Shown: piece by piece, positions 1-9,922 of the stretch
Layout: each line of letters starts with the position of its first letter
Numbering within the stretch: position 1 is the stretch's first letter
Assembly (NCBI RefSeq): GCF_932526225.1
Contig: NC_064037.1
Coordinates: 14,955,703-15,019,702, forward strand
DNA length: 64,000 nt
Source: Nematostella vectensis
Lineage: Eukaryota > Cnidaria > Anthozoa > Actiniaria > Edwardsiidae
Direction of reading: 5' to 3'
The notes under the pieces: generated by a model
Databases searched by the model: none
The model's input: the letters and a program-made list of their open reading frames with translations, nothing else
What the model was told of the DNA's origin: nothing
Position numbers and translations under genes: made by a program

Positions 1-433
1 TGCAGTTTTCCATAGAATATTTGACCAAGGCCCCCATCGGCCTCTAGTCCCCAGGACCCCAAAGGATGAATTTCTGGTTTCAGAAGCAAATAGTATATGT
101 CACCCCGAAAATTCTGGAATATAGGAAACTTTTTCTTACCATTATGGCATCCCGGAAAGCTTGGATTTCATTCCGGAATTTCCGATTAAATGGTAAACAA
201 CCAAGTTATCAGTATTATTAGCCATCAAGCCACCAATGTGGATGACATATTTTGCGTCATCTTTTATAGTAAAGTATAATGTATTTTTAGTTTCATTTGT
301 TAAGTACTTTTTTTTATAAACAAGTTTATTTAAGCCTTGCGCGGTTCCAGGAAACAATTCTGACCAGTTTACGGAAAAAAAAAAACAGCGCTGAACGCGC
401 CTCAATTAACAATTGAGCAACTAAAATACCCAC
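1..433. other. Non-coding host sequence, nothing recognised
   Basis: AT-rich sequence with short chance open frames on both strands. No splice-flanked exon, RNA gene or repeat structure was recognised here. Confidence 0.5.
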
Positions 434-437
434 TTAA

Positions 438-889
438 GGTAATTCCCTTGAAATAGTTCTACAACCCACCCGAATTTTTTTAAAACTTGGCATAAACAAT
501 ATTGAAGTTAAGGGCTTTCAAACAATGTTATAAAAAATGGGGGTACCGACCTCGTTTTCAAAACAGAGGGGCGTAGAGTTGACGCGTTTTTACTGATCGC
601 GCAAGGAAAAATCACAACACTTATGTTTCAAAAAGATGGCCTATGTCTTTAGAAAATGAAGTTGTGTTTGTCGAGCTGCCAAAATCCGATCTCCTAAACA
701 ATAACCCGTAGTAGCTAACATTCAAAATAAATCACATTCTAAGAGATCGCACTAAAAGACACTGTTTTGGCTAGGCCCCTCTGTTGTGAAAACGAGGTCG
801 GTACCCCCATTTTTTTATTACATTTTTTTAAAGCCCTTTACTAACAATATTGTTTTTGCCAAGATTTAAAAAATTTCAAGGGAATTACC
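438..889. mobile_element. TTAA-flanked hairpin element (MITE)
   Basis: Long imperfect terminal inverted repeats run from about 438-575 and 775-889. The left end begins GGTAATTCCCTTGAAAT and the right end is its reverse complement. Both ends are flanked by TTAA (434-437 and 890-893), the target duplication typical of piggyBac-type elements. The inner part of the repeat holds GGGGGTACCGACCTCGTTTT and its complement. There is no coding capacity, so it is non-autonomous. The superfamily is inferred from the TTAA alone. Confidence 0.75.
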
Positions 890-893
890 TTAA

Positions 894-1698
894 AAGCCAA
901 TGGGTCAGCGAAAAACACAAACAACTATTGCTTCCCGTGAAAAAAAAAGTAGAATATCTAAGAAAATCTGCACATCCCTCCCCCTAAAATATCTAAATGA
1001 TCCCTCCCTTTGGTGCGTAGTTTTGATAAGAGTTAGGGGGTCTCTATCAAGGGTCGCATGGTTGTATATTCATTTCAAAGATCTTCTGTATTCTAGGTGT
1101 GGCGGGCAGTTCGGCTTATCGTCGATACCGGTCTACATTATCGCGGAATATCAAGGTATAGTAATATAGGAGGAATATATCTATAGTTATCCATTTACAT
1201 GATATACGCCTACTGCCTAAAGTATATGCTGTTTTAGATACAGGATTTTTTTCCTAGTGTCCAATTTCTAGAGAATTTTGAAGTGAATTTATTTTGAAGT
1301 GAATTTGAAAAAAAAAAAAATTTCATCACTAGACGCTTGGATGACGAAGCTATGTATTATCTTCAATAATATTACCCTTCAGCATCGCCGATCTAATAAA
1401 GCACGTATGTTCAACACGCGTGACGCGTGGTTTCGTGGGCTAGGAAAACCCTATGCAAATGAAAGTTCACCTCAGAAAAATCCGCTAGAATCACAATGAA
1501 TTTCAGTCCATCTTATAATTAAATAAACAGCTCAATCATACTTCTTTAGTTTCAGATAATACAGGTAAACTTGTATTTAAAAAAAATAATTAGAGTTTCT
1601 AATATTCAAAAACAAAATAATCTTGTCACGCAAGCTGGATCTACGAAATTAAATTGAACCCCTCAAGATGACTAAAAGCGTGACTTATGTCGTTACAG
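894..1698. other. Non-coding, probably intron of the DUF885-like gene
   Basis: AT-rich sequence ending in a pyrimidine-containing tract and a consensus acceptor (CGTTACAG) at 1698, directly before the exon that follows. The small open frames at 900-1169 and 1299-1499 show no family resemblance and no codon structure that I can support. Confidence 0.5.
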
Positions 1699-2083
1699 AT
1701 CGGATGCCCTCAAGATGTTTGAAGACTACGCCTGGGACAAATCCGACTTTGCTGTGAAGGAAGTGACTCGGTACCAGTCTGATCCTGGTCAAGCAACCGC
1801 GTACATGCTCGGTAGACTGGAACTAATAAAGATGAGGAAGAAGGCGGAGAAAGCTCTCGGCTCAAAGTTTAACTTAAAGGATTTTCATTACCAAGTACTG
1901 AAGCAGGGCTCGGCTCCTTTGGCATTCTTGAAAAGCCATATTGACCGGTACATCATGTGTGTCAAAGGCGAACTAGGCGAAAGCGCCTGTAGGTATATCC
2001 TTCCTGGTCAGAAAAACTCCCAACAAGAAAAGAAAAAGCAAGAAAACCTAGCACCTAGACCTCCTAAGATTCACTATGTGTAA
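1699..2083 (+). CDS. Terminal exon of a DUF885-domain protein
   Basis: The frame is open from a splice acceptor (AG at 1697-1698) to a TAA stop at 2081-2083 and encodes about 128 residues. It matches the C-terminal end of the DUF885 family (a helical, metallopeptidase-like family whose physiological role is unclear). The family-like pattern is an RY-x3-PGQATAY segment, then a helix with an LELIKMRKKAEKALG pattern, an F-x-L-x2-FH motif, and an L-x2-G-x-APL segment near the end. The last ~25 residues are a lysine/glutamine-rich tail. The first base belongs to a codon split across the intron. The upstream exons would lie left of the window or were not recognised. The assignment rests on motif memory, without an alignment. 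Confidence 0.7.
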
Positions 2084-3381
2084 TGCGATTACGATTTTTT
2101 CATTAGCGCAGAAACGGAGACTTCAATTTCAGTTTGTTACCTTTTCAAGTATACATAGACATATAGCCATGTACATCGCTTACGCACGTTTTAAGAGCCA
2201 TAATAAGCCTTTTTATTCGAATTGTTGGAAGACAAACCATGAAATGAAATCTCGAGATAACCTACAAAAATCAAAGTTCTGTCATCTAACTCTATTCAAT
2301 TAAAAACATCGATTCCCGAAATCAGCCAATGGAAATTGATGTTCATTGCACTTGGCAATTTTTGCTAGGCAGCCGAAGAGACACGAATTAAAGTAGAGTA
2401 TATAAGCAGAGGAGAGAGAAAATAATAGCTCCGTTCTCTTTCCTTCATCGATTGCGTTTCCTCTCTCCTCCACAGTTTCTTGCACTCGCGTGATCGTGTT
2501 TACTCATTTAGACGCCTCGGCGTGAACCTCAAATGCTTTAAGGCTCTTATCAATCGATCATTTCGATCATGCTCTTATCAATCGATCATTTCGATCATGC
2601 TCTCATCAATCGATCATTTCGATAATGCTTGAAAATCAAGCGCTTTCTTTCTTCACTAGAGTGCCCACAAAGGCTGCTGGGTTCTCATTGACACCATCAT
2701 GCTACGTTTATTCCGATACGGAGCTAATCCAATGCTCACTCATGCTTCACTCAACCAGATTATTCTAATTTTTTAACTTCAACCAGAATCTTTTAATTGC
2801 AAAACCGTGATATATCTTTCTTGGGCTGTCCTGTTAGTTTTTTCCTCATTTTGAGGGCGGCTCTTCTTCGAGAAAGTATTTTGAGTGGGGAAATTGGTCA
2901 CTTCTATTTTCCTTTATCATGCGACATCTTGGATTAAGTGCGACATGGAAACGAGGCTTTACGGTTATCACCCGTGTTTTACAAAATGGCGAGTTATGTG
3001 GAGGGTCCTGAAGCCGAAGGGGTAAAACAGGGGCCGGGATCCGCCTTATTTTGGGCCGGGAAAACGGGATTTGTCTACCGGGAACGGGAATCAACATGCC
3101 TCAACGGGAATTTTTATTTTTCAAATAACTTCTTGTTTATGCTAAAAACGTTGTGAATCTATATAATTTTTCGCATTGTAAGAGCTTTCTGGATAGCATC
3201 AAACTTCAAACCTTGCTGCTCAGCGGACGTCACTTCCTAAGACTTCTAACCCTTCTAAATTTAGGTCTTTTCAGCACCCACCCCCCCCCCCCCCCCCTGT
3301 ATAGTTTACAGTAGTCGTACTCAAATAATAAACAGTAGCGAAACTTTCTATTGCTCACACCCACCTTCCCCCATTCAAAGC
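2084..3381. other. Non-coding host sequence left of the Polinton
   Basis: Contains the 3' flank of the DUF885-like exon, a triple 28 bp repeat, a poly-C run (about 3281-3297) and otherwise unremarkable AT-rich DNA. The direct flank of the Polinton is AAAGC at 3377-3381. Confidence 0.55.
2543..2626. repeat. Three tandem copies of a 28 bp unit
   Basis: The unit contains ATCAATCGATCATTTCGATC and is repeated exactly at 2543-2570 and 2571-2598, then with two changes at 2599-2626. Each copy includes short palindromes (ATCGAT, GATCATTTCGATC). Confidence 0.9.
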
Positions 3382-3690
3382 AGTAGTAGTGTTTTGGCGC
3401 AGCTGGCGCAAAATTTGATCAACCACGCAAAAGTTTTTTTGATCGCGGTCTGCGCATGCGCGAGTTCGCCAAAGATCTCTTGCATGCGCGAACACGGCCA
3501 CACCTACCCGTCAATCGTTTGTCACGTGATAGCCACGCCCACCTGCCAATCATTTGTCACGTATCGCACCTAGGCAAAGGGTTTAGCTGTCGTTTGTCCC
3601 AAGGCTTGGCGGAGGTGTGCGGAGACTTAGACCGCACCGCCCCCACGCGGACCCCTTCGAAAGCCTTAGCAACCACACACATCACACCCA

Positions 3691-3718
3691 GAGGGAGCTC
3701 GAGGGGGCTAGCCTCTCG
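3691..3718. repeat. GC-rich hairpin repeat, copy 1 (in left TIR)
   Basis: GAGCTCGAGGGGGCTAGCCT is part of a dispersed motif that occurs six times in the element. The inner CGAGGGGGCTAGCCTCTCG can fold into a stem of about seven pairs with a CTAG-type loop. Confidence 0.85.
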
Positions 3719-3722
3719 GCTT

Positions 3723-3775
3723 CACATCTAAAAAGTTTTTGAAAAGTGGCTTAAAGACATGAACAGTTTAATAAA
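3723..3775 (+). promoter_or_regulatory. Early-type leader/promoter of the polymerase gene
   Basis: The order is an A/T block (CACATCTAAAAAG), then GAAAAGTGGCTTAAAGACAT, then GAACAGTTTAATAAA directly before the ATG. The same arrangement precedes four minus-strand genes of the element. A promoter function is inferred from this conservation. Confidence 0.75.
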
Positions 3776-6700
3776 ATGGAGGAACAAACGGTGAAAGATC
3801 TGAAAGCCCTCACCGTGAGAGATCTGAAAGCCCTCGCCAAGGAGCGGGGTATCCCCAGGTATTATTGGATGCTAAAAGCCGGACTCGTCGAAGCGCTAAC
3901 CAACACGCCACCACAAACCCCTCCGGCTAAACTTCTCAAAGGGCTGCCACTACCGCCTCGCATTATTCCGTCCAACACATCGGGGAGGGTTCTGGACGAA
4001 CCGATACCTGAGATTAATGTCCCCATTCTCAAACCCTCCCAACCCACGCGAAACTCCCACGTCCGTCCACTCAAGCATTTTGCGAACAGGGCGGTCGACT
4101 CAATCAAGAGGGAGTTAAACGAGTTTGCGGACTGGATACAATCTTATGTCCCTGAGCCTGTCAAAAAGACTGTAGATAAACGGGTCAAACGTCTGAAGGA
4201 AAAGATTAAGCGTATATCCGGGGGAACAGAAGGTCGCTTCACACCCAAAGAACAACAGACAGCATTGAAGGGGTATCTTAAGACCCACGGAATAGCCGGG
4301 CAGGAAGGGTACGACCCCAAGACATTCATCGCTAATATCAAACCAAAAGTCCTAGAGCTCATCGGTCAGCAAAAGAAGCCTATCAAAGTTAAGTTTATCT
4401 TTACTTGTAGGTTTATCAAAGAGGATCCAGCTACAGGCCAGATCGATGAAGAACTGGGATATTTTCATACAGAAAAGCCCGAAACTGTAACAGAGTCGGC
4501 CGATTTCTCCAGTTTGTTCGATACGATGGCAAATTATTTACTCGAATTGGTTGAGCAATTCCAAAAAAAGGGCTCAGGGTGGCAATTTGATCAAGTGGAA
4601 TACTTTGACATCAACATCGATCCCCTTGAGCCGCTTTCGGGAAGTTCCTATATTCCGCTGCCGTCGAAACTAGTGACCAAGCACGCAGTCATCAATGTTA
4701 GGAACGAGGACGATCATGAATGTTTCAAGTGGGCAGTAACCTCTGCTGTGTATCCTAGGGAGAAAGATCCTCAAAGGCTCAATAAACAAATGATAGAGAA
4801 CTCTGAGAAATTCGACTGGTCAGGGATAGAGTTCCCCGTCTCACTAAAACAGATTGACAAGTTTGAGAAACAGAACCCGTATACGGTTAATGTGTTTGGA
4901 TACGAAACCAAAGTATATCCATTGAGAGTCAGCGAGAGGGATCCAGATAATGCAATCAACTTACTTCTCATCTCGAATGATGAGACGGATCATTACTGCT
5001 GGATAAAGAATATGATGAGATTAGTATCTACTCAAATTGATAAGTTTCATCATACTCGGTTTTTATGCTGTAGATGCCTGAACTCGTTTCGGTGCAAACA
5101 ATCATTAGAAAAACATTCTGAATGCTGCGGCAATCATGAAGCGGTTAGAATAGAGATGCCTAAGATAGACAAGGATGGAAATCTACCCCACATTAAATTC
5201 AAAAACTACAACAGAAAAATGCGTGTCCCCTTTGTTGTCTATGCCGACTTTGAGAGCTTCACAGAGAATATAGACACTTGCTCCCCAGATGGGAGTAAAA
5301 GCTTCACTAAGCAATACCAGAAGCACAAACCGTCTGGTTTCTGCTATCTCATCAAGTGTTTCGACGGAGATATATCCCCATCCGAGCTTGTACGATACAC
5401 AGCTGAATCTCCAGACGAAGATATCCCACAGCTTTTCGTAGAGTCTTTGGAGTCAGACATTAAGAAAATTTACGATAAGTTCAGGTTCCCTAAGAAGGTA
5501 AAAATGACTCCGAAGGACAAAATCGCCTATAACGACGCCACTCACTGCCACATCTGTGAGGGTGAATTAGGGGAAGACAAGGTTTTGGACCATTGCCACC
5601 TTACAGGGAAGTACAGAGGTGCTGCTCACAACGCATGCAACTTAGATCACAAAATCCCAAAGTTCTTTCCCGTTTTCTTCCACAACCTGTCCGGGTACGA
5701 CAGTCATTTGTTTATCAAGAACCTAGGCGCGTCAGAGGGTAAGATAAGTTGCATACCTAATAACGAGGAAAAGTATATTTCTTTCACGAAACAGGTCGTG
5801 GTCGGCAGTTTCACGAACAAGAAGGGCAACAAGATTGATGTTAAACGTGATATCAGATTTATCGACAGTTTCAAGTTTATGTCGGCCAGTCTCGACAGTC
5901 TAGTAGGTAATATGTCAAGGGAGTGCTTCAAAAACCTGGCGGAGTACTATGAGGGGGAGGAGCTCCAGCTGTTGTTGAGGAAGGGTGTTTTCCCTTACGA
6001 CTGGTTCGACGGCTTTAGCAAGCTCGACGCAACACAGCTCCCACAGAGAGAGGCATTCCACTCCAAACTCAACGACACCGACATATCGGAGGAGGATCAC
6101 CTGCACGCGCGGAGAGTGTGGGAGGTCTTTGGGATGGGGACCATGAGGGATTACCACAATCTGTATCTAGAGTCGGATGTGTTGCTTTTAGCTGACGTTT
6201 TCGAGAACTTTAGAGACGTTTGTCTCAAGAATTACGATCTGGACCCCGCTTGGTACTACACAGCGCCAGGGCTGGCTTGGGATGCAGCGTTGAAGACCAC
6301 CAAGGTGAGGCTAGAGCTTCTGACGGACTATGACATGTTGCTCATGATTGAGAAGGGCATCCGTGGGGGTGTCTCCATGATAAGCAACAGACATGGGGAG
6401 GCAAATAACCCTTACATGAAGGAGTATGACCCTAACCTACCCACAAAATATATCACCTACCTTGATGCTAACAATTTGTATGGCTGGGCGATGAGCAACC
6501 CTTTACCGACTCACGGTTTCAGGTGGATGGGTGACCAAGAGCTGTCAGGTTGGAGAGACCGCCCATGCATTCTGGAGGTTGACTTGGAGTACCCCCACCA
6601 CCTGCATGACTTGCACAACGATTACCCACTAGCCCCAGAGTCTATCGGGCTAGGCAAGGTGGACAAGTTGGTCCCCAACCTCAACGACAAGACAAAGTAC

Positions 6701-7681
6701 GTTATCCACCATGAGACTCTGAGACTTTATGTGAGTTTTGGGCTAAAAGTCACCAAGATTCACAGGGGTGTCACTTTTGAGGAGTCTGCGTGGCTGGAGC
6801 CCTACATTGACTTGAACACCGATCTGAGAGCCAAGGCGACTAATGATTTCGAGAAGGACTTCTTCAAGTTGATGAACAACTCCGTCTTTGGGAAAACCAT
6901 GGAGAACATTAGGAACAGGGTGGACATTCGCTTGGTGACGGACGAGAAGCAGGCCAAGAAGCTCATATCAAAGCCGAACTATCAACATCGCACCATCTTT
7001 TGCGAGAATCTTGTCGCCATTCACATGAAGAAGACAAAGTTAACCTTCAACAAACCCGTTTACTTAGGCATGTCCATCCTGGATATAAGCAAGACGCTCA
7101 TGTATGATTTCCATTACAACTTTGTCAAACCCAAGTACGGTGATGCGGCTAAACTCTTATTTACCGATACGGACAGCCTGATGTATGAGATCAAGACGAA
7201 AGACTTTTACAAGGACATCAGCGGGGATGTGAGGTCCATGTTTGACACCAGCAACTTTCCGAAGGGTCACCCATCCGGTATTGAGGTGGGTGTGAACAAG
7301 AAAGTCATCGGAATGTTTAAAGATGAGGCTGGGGGCCAGCAAATTACAGAATTTGTAGGACTGAGAGCCAAACTTTACTCATACAAGATGGATGAAGGTA
7401 AAGAAGAGAAGAAATGCAAGGGCGTCAAGAGAGCAGTCGTCAAGAAGAGCATCGGTTTCGATAACTACAAGGATTGCCTATTTGATAAGAAACCTCAGAT
7501 GATACTTATGAATGTCATCAGAAGTCATAAGCATGATGTTTACACTGAAACGGTGAACAAGGTCGCTCTATCTCATGAGGATGACAAGCGAATCATCTGT
7601 GACGATGGCATCCACACCTTCGCTCACGGTCATTTCAAAACTGCGGCTGGTGGTAGCTCAGTATCTTCAGGAACGACTTGA
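3776..7681 (+). CDS. Protein-primed family B DNA polymerase (pPolB)
   Basis: This 1301-residue enzyme would copy the element's linear DNA from a protein-primed end. Residues 1-45 form a SAP-like helical start with a doubled (V)-K/R-DLKAL segment. The exonuclease motifs are visible: Exo I YADFES (~488), Exo II NLSGYDSH (~636) and Exo III Y-x3-SDVLLLAD (~797). Between Exo I and II lies a Cys/His cluster with CHIC and DHCHLTGKYRGAAHNAC (~591-625), an endonuclease VII/HNH-like insertion common in invertebrate Polinton polymerases. The polymerase motifs are A (YLDANNLYGWAM, ~896), B (NNSVFGKTMEN, ~1034) and C (FTDTDSLMYE, ~1129). No frame break is seen. The 3' end overlaps the convergent integrase gene by 52 bp. 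The start is the ATG right after the early leader. A stretch near residues 83-95 (LDEP-PEINVPIL) recurs in the TFIIB-like protein. Confidence 0.95.
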   Translation: MEEQTVKDLKALTVRDLKALAKERGIPRYYWMLKAGLVEALTNTPPQTPPAKLLKGLPLPPRIIPSNTSGRVLDEPIPEINVPILKPSQPTRNSHVRPLKHFANRAVDSIKRELNEFADWIQSYVPEPVKKTVDKRVKRLKEKIKRISGGTEGRFTPKEQQTALKGYLKTHGIAGQEGYDPKTFIANIKPKVLELIGQQKKPIKVKFIFTCRFIKEDPATGQIDEELGYFHTEKPETVTESADFSSLFDTMANYLLELVEQFQKKGSGWQFDQVEYFDINIDPLEPLSGSSYIPLPSKLVTKHAVINVRNEDDHECFKWAVTSAVYPREKDPQRLNKQMIENSEKFDWSGIEFPVSLKQIDKFEKQNPYTVNVFGYETKVYPLRVSERDPDNAINLLLISNDETDHYCWIKNMMRLVSTQIDKFHHTRFLCCRCLNSFRCKQSLEKHSECCGNHEAVRIEMPKIDKDGNLPHIKFKNYNRKMRVPFVVYADFESFTENIDTCSPDGSKSFTKQYQKHKPSGFCYLIKCFDGDISPSELVRYTAESPDEDIPQLFVESLESDIKKIYDKFRFPKKVKMTPKDKIAYNDATHCHICEGELGEDKVLDHCHLTGKYRGAAHNACNLDHKIPKFFPVFFHNLSGYDSHLFIKNLGASEGKISCIPNNEEKYISFTKQVVVGSFTNKKGNKIDVKRDIRFIDSFKFMSASLDSLVGNMSRECFKNLAEYYEGEELQLLLRKGVFPYDWFDGFSKLDATQLPQREAFHSKLNDTDISEEDHLHARRVWEVFGMGTMRDYHNLYLESDVLLLADVFENFRDVCLKNYDLDPAWYYTAPGLAWDAALKTTKVRLELLTDYDMLLMIEKGIRGGVSMISNRHGEANNPYMKEYDPNLPTKYITYLDANNLYGWAMSNPLPTHGFRWMGDQELSGWRDRPCILEVDLEYPHHLHDLHNDYPLAPESIGLGKVDKLVPNLNDKTKYVIHHETLRLYVSFGLKVTKIHRGVTFEESAWLEPYIDLNTDLRAKATNDFEKDFFKLMNNSVFGKTMENIRNRVDIRLVTDEKQAKKLISKPNYQHRTIFCENLVAIHMKKTKLTFNKPVYLGMSILDISKTLMYDFHYNFVKPKYGDAAKLLFTDTDSLMYEIKTKDFYKDISGDVRSMFDTSNFPKGHPSGIEVGVNKKVIGMFKDEAGGQQITEFVGLRAKLYSYKMDEGKEEKKCKGVKRAVVKKSIGFDNYKDCLFDKKPQMILMNVIRSHKHDVYTETVNKVALSHEDDKRIICDDGIHTFAHGHFKTAAGGSSVSSGTT

Positions 7682-8622
7682 AGTTCTTCCCTACTAAATC
7701 CACGCCTAGGTCCACCTTCAGAGAGGTAGTACAACACAGGCTGTCCAACCGAAACAACACTGCGTGATAGATCAAACACTTTTAAACTCCAGATCGGATC
7801 TGTGGCTCGTCTGCGTTCACCTCCTTCCTCTTCTCCAGGAGCTAATAGGTATCTAACTCTAACCCCCGGCGGTAGTCTAACTTCATCAAGTCCAACAGGT
7901 CGCTTATACGCTGGAGGGTCAATATCAACCTCTTTCAACGCAATAGATTTTGCAGGCTCTTTGCCAGTGATTCTTATAGGCTGACTATTCAGAGTTTTCA
8001 AAACACCTGGCAATCGTTTCACCCAAACTCTAGACCGATCATCGCTAATCATTTCTTGAGCATACTGATGAGAAAACAACCTCTCTGCCAGTGTTCTATT
8101 GGCGCGTTCGACAAAAGCCTGTGCGCGATGGTTCCCAGCCTCGCTTCGCTGGATGGTAACACCCTTCTTTTTCATAATCTTCGTTACCTCTCCCATAAAT
8201 TCTGTCCCCGGATCGACAATCACCGTATGAGGCCATTTAAGTTTTCTGGAGTATATCTTTTCAAACCCTTTAGCAATTCCACTCGAATCCTTGGTAGTCA
8301 GTGCTTCTGCATCTTTATATCTCGAGGCAATATCAATCACGACCAACGCGTAACGGTAGGTTTTTCTGCCTACGTTGTCGTGGGGCATAAACAACAGATC
8401 GGCTTGGTGAATCTGATTAGGTTTATTCACAGTCCAATGCGGTCTGGGGACATACTTTGGAGCTGGGAGATAGATCTGCCACAACGCCTGTTTTTCAAGC
8501 CACTTCTTAGCCTCGGCTTCACTGACTTTAGCGACACTAGCTAATTTAGAAATAGCTGAATACCCTTTCCAGTATCCATCGGTGGAATAGTATATTTTTG
8601 ATAACCTGCTTTCGTTACTCAT
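7630..8622 (-). CDS. Polinton integrase (rve/DDE superfamily)
   Basis: This 330-residue integrase would insert the element into host DNA. The catalytic triad is visible as D74 (in HQADLLF), D137 (in VIVDPGTEF) and E172 (in AFVERANRTL), with 34 residues between the last two. The N-terminal ~55 residues are helical and lack a clear HHCC zinc motif, as I would expect for many Polinton integrases. The C-terminal ~90 residues (YLLAPGEEEGG... then PVLYYLSE and a GFSREELQVV end) resemble the basic/SH3-like tail of the family. The gene converges on the polymerase, with a 52 bp overlap. Its ATG is separated by only 33 bp from the divergent capsid gene, so both would share one promoter interval. The frame is intact. 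Confidence 0.93.
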   Translation of the reverse strand: MSNESRLSKIYYSTDGYWKGYSAISKLASVAKVSEAEAKKWLEKQALWQIYLPAPKYVPRPHWTVNKPNQIHQADLLFMPHDNVGRKTYRYALVVIDIASRYKDAEALTTKDSSGIAKGFEKIYSRKLKWPHTVIVDPGTEFMGEVTKIMKKKGVTIQRSEAGNHRAQAFVERANRTLAERLFSHQYAQEMISDDRSRVWVKRLPGVLKTLNSQPIRITGKEPAKSIALKEVDIDPPAYKRPVGLDEVRLPPGVRVRYLLAPGEEEGGERRRATDPIWSLKVFDLSRSVVSVGQPVLYYLSEGGPRRGFSREELQVVPEDTELPPAAVLK

Positions 8623-8655
8623 TTAAAGATTATCTCTCTTTTCTTAAAATAAAAG
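8623..8655. promoter_or_regulatory. Shared 33 bp interval between integrase and capsid genes; late-type box
   Basis: TTTAAAGATTATCTC starts right at the integrase start codon, and AAAATAAAAG precedes the capsid ATG. The box is oriented toward the capsid gene. Use by the integrase is possible but not shown. Confidence 0.65.
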
Positions 8656-9894
8656 ATGGCACAAGCGATATCAGAAAAAATTAACCCAAACAGGGTCCCA
8701 CGGGAACCCTTCGGCCTGAAAGCGGAATCGTCGCTGAATCGGATTACATTCAATCCCTCATCGGCGAGTCCTGGAGAAACCCTCTATATAAATATTCCAA
8801 AACTTGCAGAGAATGTAGTGATTGTTCCAGGTAGTGTATCCTTACTATTTGACTTAGACGTCGCAGGACACGCGAATAATACTCTCGTCAACAACGTTGG
8901 TCGAAACCTAGTGTCAAGACTCAAGATTCTTTTCGGCGGAGAAACACTACAGGATACTCAAAGATACGATCTCTTTCAAACCTATCACGACTTATACTTA
9001 CAAGCTGAAGATCGTGGGGATAGAATAAAACAAGGTATCTCCTCTGAAAACATGAGGAAGCTCAGGACAAATGCAGGTGATAAAGTGACCTCAGATGCTA
9101 AGGAAGTAGCTCTTGCAACAGTTCACAACACCAAGTACTGCATCCCACTCGACCATCCTATTCTCAGCGAGCATGGGGCCTTTTATCCAAAGGCGTTACC
9201 TCATCCGCTAACCTTTGAAATTACTCTAGCCCCAGTTTCCGATGTCGTTGTTTATGCTGACACGGTCAAGGCTCCAACGTACGCAATCACAAACCTCGAG
9301 TTGGAATATGCTTGCATCTCAAGTGAATACTTGGCTCGTGAGGCGTTGTCGGCTTATCAGGTTGGTAAAGGATTCTTTTACGAGAACGTCATTCTCCACA
9401 AAACGTTCACCATTTCCAAACCTAATGATAGTGTCATAAACGAGCACATTAATCTGCCGAGGAGGTCAATGACAGGGATATTGTGCCTGTTCACAGAGAG
9501 CTACACCGGAGGAACAAGAGATTCCGAAAAGTTTGCCAATCCAAACATCACATCGATCAACATTAATGTGGATGGCATGCCAAACCGTCTCTACTCCAAG
9601 GGGATGACACCGCCGGACCTCTGGGAGTCGGTAAAGAAACGTTTCGGTAGAGAGGGTGTCAAGCAAAAGGATTTTTACGCTAATAACAAGTTTGCTCTGT
9701 GGATCGACTTGAGGGCACACCCAGATAACAGCATTCACGGAGGAGGTCTGGTCTTGAACAACACGCGGGACGGAGTAAAACTCGAGATGAAACGAAAAGT
9801 TGGAGGAACGGGAAACATCACCTGCTACATGTTTGTAGTAGCCGACGCGTTGATGGAGGTTATGAACTCGAATTTGAGAGCAATCATGTATTAA
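8656..9894 (+). CDS. Major capsid protein candidate (double jelly-roll type)
   Basis: This 412-residue protein is the first gene of the virion block. It is rich in alternating hydrophobic/polar (beta) segments, with features I associate with Polinton-type hexon-like capsid proteins: an N-terminal SFNP/PGETLYINIP-type strand region, a VNNVGRNLV-KILFGGE segment, YDLFQTYHDLY (~110), then a second beta-rich half starting around FEITLAPVSDVVV. The position directly beside the packaging ATPase and downstream of a late-type box fits a virion role. It is shorter than many Polinton capsid proteins. There are no transmembrane segments or catalytic motifs. The capsid call is inference from pattern and context; a structure prediction showing two jelly rolls would settle it. 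Confidence 0.7.
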   Translation: MAQAISEKINPNRVPREPFGLKAESSLNRITFNPSSASPGETLYINIPKLAENVVIVPGSVSLLFDLDVAGHANNTLVNNVGRNLVSRLKILFGGETLQDTQRYDLFQTYHDLYLQAEDRGDRIKQGISSENMRKLRTNAGDKVTSDAKEVALATVHNTKYCIPLDHPILSEHGAFYPKALPHPLTFEITLAPVSDVVVYADTVKAPTYAITNLELEYACISSEYLAREALSAYQVGKGFFYENVILHKTFTISKPNDSVINEHINLPRRSMTGILCLFTESYTGGTRDSEKFANPNITSININVDGMPNRLYSKGMTPPDLWESVKKRFGREGVKQKDFYANNKFALWIDLRAHPDNSIHGGGLVLNNTRDGVKLEMKRKVGGTGNITCYMFVVADALMEVMNSNLRAIMY

Positions 9895-9922
9895 AAAGGA
9901 CTTGTGTGATAATACAAAAAGA
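9889..9922 (+). promoter_or_regulatory. Weak late-type box before the ATPase gene
   Basis: ATTAAAAAGGACTTGTG lies about 30 bp before the ATG, followed by AATACAAAAAGA. It resembles the late-type box but is degenerate and overlaps the capsid stop codon. Confidence 0.4.

Larger units (their letters stand above)
3382..3792 (+). repeat. Left terminal inverted repeat of the Polinton
   Basis: It matches 20702-21114 in reverse complement with a few substitutions and small indels. It includes CACGTG/CACGTA-containing stretches, a GC-rich hairpin repeat (3691-3718), the early-type promoter and the ATG plus first five or so codons of the polymerase gene. The open frames read through it (3456-3731, and its mirror in the right repeat) are by-products of the repeat. 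Confidence 0.92.

Noticed and set aside
3456-3731. Open frame in the left TIR, mirrored at 20825-21040
   Set aside because: Same repeat sequence on both sides; no promoter box; the frame differs in length between the two TIRs and overlaps the hairpin repeat.
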